Part shown: positions 56,066 to 64,000 of the stretch, one piece after another | Layout: the number at the start of each line of letters is the position of its first letter | Position numbering within the stretch: the stretch's first letter is position 1 | Source of the DNA: Colias croceus | Taxonomy: Eukaryota > Arthropoda > Insecta > Lepidoptera > Pieridae | Direction: 5' to 3' | Assembly: GCF_905220415.1 (NCBI RefSeq) | Contig: NC_059543.1 | Location: 11,732,001 to 11,796,000 of the forward strand | DNA length: 64,000 nucleotides | The notes under the pieces: generated by a model | The model's database searches: none | Told to the model about the DNA's origin: nothing | What the model saw: the letters and a program-made list of their open reading frames with translations, nothing else | Position numbers and translations under genes: made by a program

Positions 56066-58202
56066 AAAGTAACCTATATTTTAAAGTCGGGTTCTAAATT
56101 GTTCAAACAATATTGTCCGTAGAGATGTGTTGTATCCCGCGCTAGCTATCAGTCACGTAGCGTCAAAGTTATCGTTAGGCAGGCGCGGCCGGCGGGCGGT
56201 CCATTGCCATGCAAACTTGCGCAAACTTCCCCTCGAGCCTCGAGCCTCGTTAGCTACAACTTCCATGGTAATTCCCAATAAATATTTGCGAAACTTTAAC
56301 AATAGGTCGCGGAAAGATTTTATTAACTGGAGCGCAGTTTATAACATTTTGAAACATGAAATTTTTGAAACAGAAATGGTCGCACTAGTGATTAGCGGCA
56401 AGAATGCAATAAATATCGAATATACTAATCTATAAACCAAACTTAGTCAGGTTTTAGTTACTTACTTACTTACGTGCTGCAATTATTTTGAAGATTAGTT
56501 TAATTAATAAGTTGCTCAATTCCTATAATAAAAGCTGACTGAATGAAAAGTACCTTTTGCTTCAGCAACCAAAAAAAATTTCTTGTAGGTAAAGTTTCAT
56601 CCGTGAAGTGCGCGAACACTTCCATACATATTTAAATAGTTTTTAACTGATTCCATTCGAATCCATCATAGACAGTCGGCACTCAAGTTGCCTCTTGCGA
56701 TCTGAAGTTTTAATCAAAGAAGTTTGAAGTTGCACTCGATAATCCTCCACGCGAACTTAGCTGGTCCACCTACGGAATACGAGTTATATTTGTATGCTCA
56801 GTTTGCTGTGTTCAATACATTTCGTTCGATTGTACGCTTCTTAAAATGTAGAAGTTGAAGCAGCCATCAGTTTAATTCAAGAGGCTGTGCAGATTGCACT
56901 CGAAAATGTTTGTTGGGCGCGAGATAAACTTTGCATCGTGAGTATCCGTTCGTAGGGAAATTAGTTTAAAACTTTGATTAAGGGGATGGAATTGGTATTT
57001 TTAGTTTGTTTTTCGCTGCTCTGCTGACATAGTAATGTGGATTGGTTGTTTGGATTATTTTTCTCATATTCGTTAGTCAAACACATCTGAATTTGTGAAA
57101 GTTGGTAGGTAGGTAATTAAAAAAAAAACAATTTAACTGGATCATGACCGAAGATTATTTATCATATTTATATGATATCATCTATTCAACTATCAATCTT
57201 AATCTAATGTAAGATCTTTGAACTTTAATAATTTGATTTCATCTAAAAATAAATTACTAGGTATATCAATGTTAAGAAATTCAGTTTTGTTATGAGCGAA
57301 ACTGATTTCTCCCCAACTGAATAATAATTAATCAGCACCGAGCCTAAAAGTTTATAATTTTAAGATCCCTTATAATTAATTTGATTTCATACAGGTACAT
57401 GAATACTTTATGAATTCGATAACGATGAAGTTGATTTCCAGGAATGTAGAGTAGGTATACTTATTTAATTATAATTTTAAAACTCAATTGTTTTGGCTTC
57501 ACAAACATATTTTTGTCCAATTTAATTAATTACCACTGTATTAATAAAATCGTTGGTGGGTTTGGTACAGTTCTTAAATTATCAAAATAGAGCATGACGC
57601 AGATAACTCTTTTGTAGTCTTATTTGATCACAGAAAAAACGTTAAAGCGAACATCAAGGTAATTGTACTCGCTATGAAATACTTCATCTTCTCACTTAGT
57701 CGGAAGTTAGTTAACTTTTTGCACACGTCAAACATCAAAGAACTAAAGCAATGGTGTCGGGTCGTTGCTAGTTAGGTATTCAAGGTGGCTCGCAAACTTT
57801 GCAGAAGAAATTGCTTTTAGTTTCCAATTGGCTACAACTTACAACTGCTATTTGAGAAAAACTTCAATTGCACTGCACCTCGTCATTATATTTTAAGTAC
57901 CTAGTTTTCAATTCTGAAATGTCCTTCCGTTCCTTTGATGGCTTACAGCGACGTTCGACTGCAAAACTTGGCCACTAAATAAATTGAAGTATACATTTTT
58001 CAAATAGGACTTATTGTTTGTTTATATGTTTATTTGTTTGTTGGACTGGAATGACGTAGTGATTCGAAGAACGAAAATATATTGGTGATAAGGTGACATA
58101 TATTAGTACCTGCCTGTGGTTCCAATTATTTTACACTATTGCATAAGTACTTAACAAAACGACATCTCAAAGATTTATCAAAAATACGCAGTGTCAAATG
58201 AT

Positions 58203-58400
58203 TTTCTACATGTGCCCCGCGGTTTCACTCGCATTTCTTCGCTCCTATTGGTCTTAGCGTCGTGTTATTATAATGCAGCCTTTATTCATAAATAGGTTAT
58301 CAAACATTGAAATCATTTTTGAAATCGGGCTCTACTCGTATGATTTCCGAGATTAGAGCTTTCCAGCAAACAAAATCTTTAGCTTTTAATATAATTGCTT
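58203..58400 (+). repeat. Short repeat, second copy of the 305-415 family
   Basis: CCCCGCGGTTTCACTCGCAT, then CGCTCCTATTGGTCTTAGCG, ending near TCTTTAGCTTTTAATATAAT. Longer than the copy at 305-415, with the AAATCGGGCTCTACTCG middle retained. Confidence 0.6.
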
Positions 58401-60263
58401 GAATTTTCATATAAATAATATCATTTAAATTTCTTTCCTTCTGTAAAGTAGCCACAAACCACAGTACCCAGAATATTATAATTTTGCATTTCTTTACATT
58501 TTCATTACTTTAAGACAAGATTATTTTTCCACTTTCTTAACTGGAATAATATAATTAATGATATTCTACGTAAAGTATGATGTGAAATTTCATTATAGAG
58601 GTAAAATATCTTGTAACCTTTTCTCGTCCTTTGACAACTCTATTAAAGCAGGGCACTTCACAATCGCCAAATCTCTTTGAGCTGAAGCCCCAAAAAGGAA
58701 ATAAAAACGTTTCGTGTTAAATAAGACTGAATTAAAATTTATGTTTTAATGTCGCTGGGGATTTTCGCACCTCTTTCATTCGTTTCAAAGGCTATACAAT
58801 ATATTTTATAATTATAATTATTTAACCGCTTTTGGCAGTTCTTGAATTTAATTACTCACGTTATAAAAAGCGCATTTTCGTCAATTAAATAAATAAATCG
58901 TTTATTTGTAAGCATTGTATGGTAGAGATTGAAATTATTTGATACGTTTTGAATTAAAAATATTATCATCTGTGTATGGAACATAACCGTAAACAGAACG
59001 TAACCTTTTGATCGTAAATTGAAGAATTTTTATCACAACGTAGTTACCCAATATACAAGTTTTTACTAGGTACATTTTAATGACGAGTTTGTATTCCTAT
59101 GATTATCGAATAATTCAAATAATCACCCGCGTAGGTACTGAAAATAAATTGAGCGTGTTTTATGATTCGCGCCGCCAGCGCCATCTGGCTTCGACTCATT
59201 TTCATATTATTTACTCGCAAAGTTCCAGCTACTTATCACCATTATTCGTACGGCTGCTAACACTTAGCGGATCATTCTAATGCACTAGGAGCCAGCTGCT
59301 GAAATCTCTACATCATGTACATTCACAGTTCACACATTAGGAATACATTGAAATTTGTGGAGATACGTAATTCTATGTAGGAAGCTTTCGTTATTTCGTT
59401 TGTGTTGTGTATCTATAGCGAATTAATAGCTGGTTAGTCACTTGCGTATTAAAATCTATAATCCTAACATAATCATTATGGCTTTATGTACTTAAATATT
59501 TTCCAGTACAAGTGTACTGGAAAATTCTATTTGATATAAATATGAATTAAGTAATTAATATTAATATCAAATAAATAAATACCAATACAGTCCAGACTTT
59601 GTCTCCAATCAAATAGCAAATATATCACTAGCTCTCTGTCTACAACAATACAATGCTTCCTTATTAAGTGATGGTATCTACAGGGAATTGATGGAATTAA
59701 TTACCGAGTATTGTTTACGGAGCGGAAAAGGTTTTTACGCTTATTTAGATAAAATGGGGCTTATAGTGGGAACGGCTTCACTTCCTTTGTACACTAGACA
59801 ATGGGGATAAATCACACGTAACAATTGCAAGCCTCGGACCAGTTGGAACTCAAGTTACCACAACAGACTGTTTCATGGTACGTTGTCACATTTTCGATAA
59901 AACAAACTGAAAAAAATAGTTACCTTTCAGGGCTATGGTGAATATTTTTATAAAATTAATATTTTTATCGACTTATTGAAGATTACCGATATTCTCAATA
60001 GAATATTTTATAACAGGTGGGGCTTTTGCTAATCTCTACCGTACATATTAATACAAAGTTGTTGTAAAATACATACTCAACTAGCCAAGTAATGGTAAAA
60101 TAGTGACTCCGTCGCCTTCAGTCGGTTGGTTTCCAATTCTGAGCGTATTCTGGATGATCCCGAAGCCATTTCTCAGATAGCGTACTTTAAAATCCATTGA
60201 AAGACATAAAGTCTAGCAAAAATATCTGCAGACTGTTCGGTGCACGTGCGAAGCTGCATTATC

Positions 60264-60518
60264 ATGATCTATTGCATTCTTAATATTGTAATATCGAAGG
60301 TTTTTGTACATAATGACACTTTTTGCGAGGGACTATTCTGTTGGAAAGAGAAATGTATAATTTCTGATGTAAAAACAGATTCATATAAATACTATGGTAA
60401 GATGATAATAAATTATTATTGTTGCTTAAATGAAAACAAACTAAGAATGTATGTAAGATATATTATTGAAGATAAGCTTAGTCGCTCTAAGTCATTTATT
60501 GGACTAGTAGAAAACTAA
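60264..60518 (+). CDS. Candidate small secreted cysteine-containing protein
   Basis: 84 codons from ATG to TAA. The start MIYCILNIVISKVFV looks like a short signal peptide. The rest has spaced cysteines (DTFCEGLFCWKEKC, then YYCC after about 24 residues) and a basic tail. No family recognised. In such AT-rich DNA a frame of this length can occur by chance and there is no paralogue in the window, so this is a weak call. An in-frame GTG further upstream (60240) is not a better start. Confidence 0.25.
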   Translation: MIYCILNIVISKVFVHNDTFCEGLFCWKEKCIISDVKTDSYKYYGKMIINYYCCLNENKLRMYVRYIIEDKLSRSKSFIGLVEN

Positions 60519-63500
60519 CATAAAGTCGAGATTAAAAAGAAATTCTACGAGGAATGGAGCTCTAGGCAATGCTTAGTTGTGTATCATATATTTCGTATTT
60601 ACTTTATGTGCGAAATGCGATCGTCTTTGTGTTCGGTGTTGATGGTTAAATCACAGCAATGATTTGGATGAAATTTTTAATGACTAGGAAAAGGAAGGTG
60701 ATGGAATGAATAAAATGTGTAGTTGAAGAAATAGACTGTGAAGGTTTTGTACGTAGTTTTGTTAACAATAATTTTTAACACACATTTTGACTTGACTATA
60801 TTTTATTTATTCTGTTAGTATTAATATTTTCATAATTTCATAAACTTATAACTTATAAAGTTCAATGGCAAAGAATAATAAGCTGTCAACAAATCATACC
60901 CTGCCTTTATAACTTGAATACTCAATAACTAGTGAAGTGAATTAAAATTTGCAAAGCCCATCGTATCGTACGTCGTCGGACCGGTCCATCAAGTGGTCTA
61001 TAATTACACTCGCTCCTTTTATTGTGCAAGCCATTCACTCTCACCTTTAAGGCTGTAATGTGATGTACTATGCGATGCCCGCGGCAGAAATGAACTTGGC
61101 CGTTGAAAATCTATCGACACATTAATTGTACCATTTTGTACCCTTGACCTGAAAAACTTATCTAAGCTATATGGATGAGCTACATTTTAGATGATTCTAA
61201 GTAGTATAATCATGGTGTCTATGATATTAAAGAGGTTGTGTTTCTTAAATAAAAATAATTATTTACATTAGGTATATGTCTATATGTAATATATTTTTTT
61301 GTTTATAAATGAAAAAAGAATGTCCACGACCCGGTTTTCGCGGATTGGTAGATAGGAATCCTGCCTTTTGCACAAAAGCGTACCTTTCTGAACCTTTCAA
61401 TTGGAATACTATGTAACAGCAGATTCTATCTATTGTTTAGGTGAGATATATTTTGAAAATTCAATGTGGTAGGTAGATTTTTCACAAAAAAGTAATCTTT
61501 CCTCTTTACAAAATTAGTTTAGATAAAGTTTATTATGCATTTTTCAGTATAATTTAAATATAGGAATAAAATTTCCAAAATCGGCTCTATCTAGATTATT
61601 GTCCAATTGTAAAGCAAAAATGTTTAACATACAATACATTATGCAAATATCATAATTTGTAGCGTTCTCATAAGCTGTATATTATTGAAGCCTTCAGCCC
61701 CCGGAATCACAGACACAACAGAAAATCTATTGTGTCGTGGCCCGATCGGGCCGCTCGGTGGTCAATCATTATATTATAATAATACTTTTATTAACGACAT
61801 TGCGTGAAATTCCGTTTGTCAAACATGATTTATTAATTATGCAAAGTAGATATTACCAATATTACTATGAATTGAATTGAACATGAAATAGAATATGATT
61901 GGTTTATATATTTTATTATTGCAGTTCATTTATGTTTTATTTGCATTTATACACAAAGAGTAAAGCATTAAGTCTCTCTCTACTTAAATATTTTTAAGTA
62001 GGTAAAGAGAAATTTATTATTAAATCAGGTTTCCTTTTTTACCACCCGAACCAACTTGTATTCTTGCAAATGTAAAAATCTACGAAAAGCTTCGTATTTA
62101 ATCTATGCAATTTAATAAGACTGATATATTATTATTATAAAACATTTTGAGATTGTATGAACAACATTATACGCATTTAAGTTAATTAAACATTTGTGGC
62201 CCAGCTAACTATTAACATTTAATTTATTTATTTACCTATAAAACGATAAACGTAATTATAATTTTACGACACACGTAAAGTTTAAAGGCTCATTCAGTTA
62301 CAAGTAATTAGTATTATTAGAAGTAATGGAGGCACTGAGTGGTCGCATTTGAATATTATGGAGTTAATACACGTATAGGAATTTTGCCACCAAATTAATT
62401 AGGGTCGTTTAATTTTGCTAGAGAATGTACGAAATCTAATAAATTGATTTAAAAGTGGATAAAGTATTATAATTATATGAATCCCTCCAATAATAGGAAT
62501 AAAGAACTCTATATATTGGTATATCGTTCTACATGATCAGTCTTTATAAATCCCTATAAAATTTTTAATTTCGTTTTTTAAAGTTCCTTTAAAAATAAAA
62601 AATAAAGCTGCATCCCCATCGTATCCATTCAACTTAATTGAAAAGTAATATAGGTCATATCAATACGCGCTAACAACGGTACTAATGAAATAAAATGAAT
62701 GTTGTCAGTATGTCAGTCAGTGCGTCTTTTTGTGAGGTACAATTAGCCTCTGAGGCCGCGAGGAATGCTGTCCCTCACCTGTATTGTCATCGTTACTATG
62801 AAAAAATGTTACGACCGTACGTACGTATTGTAGTATTGAAGCTCTTGAGATGTTTTGGTAATCTCTATATTAAGATTATTGACAAAATTGGTTTAATTCT
62901 GCGACAGTATAGTTTAATATCATCACATCGAATATTACATTGCAAAGGATCTAATTATAAAAATTATTTCTATAGCTGAAGAATATGAAACATGAGATTA
63001 ACTGTCATAATATCACGCAAGTTAAAGTTTGTACATATTCTGGATCCGATTTTACAAGTCTTATTTTGTATTTGCTGCTCTATTATTAAAATTTTGTTAA
63101 TTATTTCCATAATTTTTACGTTTTAAGTATCAAATGGATACATTTTAATGATATTTAACCCAACGAAAAATAATGGGCCGGGATATTAATTATTTAAAAT
63201 TAACGTTCAATTTCTTAATTTCAGTAAAACGTGCCTTGTTTTTAATTAATTATCTCTTATCTCATAGATCATCGAGTAATTAAGTATACAATTATCGGTT
63301 TATTCTGGCCATTTTTATGTTTAAAAGATTAAGTTTATTATTGGTTTATTTTTCGCAGCTTAAGCACCTGTGCATAACTTCATATAATTATGGAGCTTTT
63401 TATTGTTTAAAGGTGCTAAACATAATTGTTTGGAGCGAGTTACGAAACAACGTGCGCTTCATAATTGTTGTTCTTAACCATAACAACGTATCTACTTTTA

Positions 63501-63563
63501 TTTATATTATGCTTGAGATAACAAAACTGCATAGTTTGCATTTGTGGCGAAAATTAAACAGAA

Positions 63564-63749
63564 ATGGTCTTAGTTTATTTCCTTTTTATAATTCCTGTTA
63601 CTGTAGTTACTTTGTCGTTTTCTAAGATGAAAATTAAGAACCACTCTTTGAACACTAAAGAGAAAACAATTTACTTGCAGGTTTCTATTATATTTTACCT
63701 TTGGGCTGGCATCCTATACTTCAAAACATCAAGGTTTAATAATCGAGAG
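63564..63749 (+). CDS. Candidate membrane-protein exon at the window end
   Basis: An open frame starting at an ATG (MVLVYFLFIIPVTVVTLSF, a good membrane segment) runs to a donor-like GAG|GTAAGA at 63749 in phase 0. The last residues, SRFNNRE, recall the ends of exon 2 in the receptor genes (KFNENRE in GrB). An internal acceptor (TTTACTTGCAG at 63680) would leave a 69-bp exon of similar size to receptor exon 2. The likeness is short and may be chance. It could be the start of another receptor gene beyond the window. Confidence 0.25.
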
Positions 63750-64000
63750 GTAAGATTAGCTTTTTCCTCTATATTATATAGATAAATATATAGTAAAATG
63801 TACATTAATATCAAAATGGATGAGACTTACTTTTCAATCAATTAATAATCTTTTATGTCGGTATAAGTACAGGTTACTTATTGATTAGAGGGCTGTAGTT
63901 AATTATAACTCAGCGCTGTGTGATATTGAGGTTAAGAGGTAAGGGGAGAGCAGTCAACACAGCTCAGCAAAGATACAACAGGAATATTTTCTTAACAAAT

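Larger units (their letters stand above)
48509..64000. other. Region upstream of the recognised PTB exons
   Basis: If the PTB gene extends further upstream, its earlier exons lie here or beyond the window; I could not find one with a clear donor and family match. GC-richer patches at 54010-54260, 56130-56260 and 60960-61090 have no convincing coding frame and might be promoter-type DNA. Several short repeats are listed separately. The stretches 52250-54000, 56450-58190, 58410-60260 and 60520-63560 hold nothing I can name. Confidence 0.5.

Noticed and set aside
56127..56435. 102-codon frame over a GC-rich patch
   Set aside because: The second half is ordinary AT-rich sequence, there is no homology, and the GC part has stops in other frames; may be promoter DNA but not supported as a gene.

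Overview
The window is nuclear DNA of a moth or butterfly (Lepidoptera). It is AT-rich with short GC-rich coding exons. It carries many copies of the short repeats typical of lepidopteran genomes (3' ends reading GGGCGAAGCC...GGGCGG...CTAGT, and CAGACAGACAGAG tails), a BEL/Pao retrotransposon, Tc1-like elements, and a tandem array of insect gustatory receptor genes. No assignment was checked against a database; all come from reading splice sites, reading frames and motifs.

Left part (about 5.6-22.6 kb): three intact gustatory receptor genes on the + strand, here called GrA (5775-9068), GrB (16853-19659) and GrD (20852-22401), plus a broken copy, GrC (20339-20625). The intact genes share a four-exon structure with identical intron phases (0, 0, 1) and encode 350, 354 and 347 residues ending in the family signature TYhhhhhQF. 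Exons 1-3 have diverged, but exon 4, which codes for the last membrane segment, is almost identical in the three genes and much richer in GC than the rest. This suggests repeated gene conversion confined to one exon. All four copies share a conserved block 140-190 bp before the ATG. Intron 2 has collected transposons in GrA (a Tc1-like fold-back element) and GrB (a fold-back MITE and several short repeats) without damage to the coding frame. Between GrA and GrB lies a young BEL/Pao element (9410-14904) with identical 120-bp LTRs, an ACAGC target duplication and a tRNA-Tyr primer site. Its polyprotein lacks the integrase core and is cut short by a frameshift.

Right part (about 24.4-64 kb): three minus-strand exons with in-phase splice sites encode about 102 residues of a phosphotyrosine-binding (PTB/PID) domain. 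It most resembles, from memory, the PTB domain of the SH2D5 adaptor family. The first of these exons (48428-48508) is separated from the next (24920-24997) by an intron of 23.4 kb, so most of 25-48 kb is the inside of one gene. That intron holds a triplicated block of unknown origin (31.3-34.5 kb), a decayed Tc1-like element (36.85-38.45 kb), hairpins, many short repeats, and two candidate coding exons that do not obviously belong to the PTB gene (35484-35615 minus, 44236-44411 plus). From 48.5 kb to the end I see repeats, a retroposed poly(A) fragment with a clear target duplication, and two weak candidate coding segments (60264-60518 and 63564-63749); the rest is unannotated non-coding DNA.
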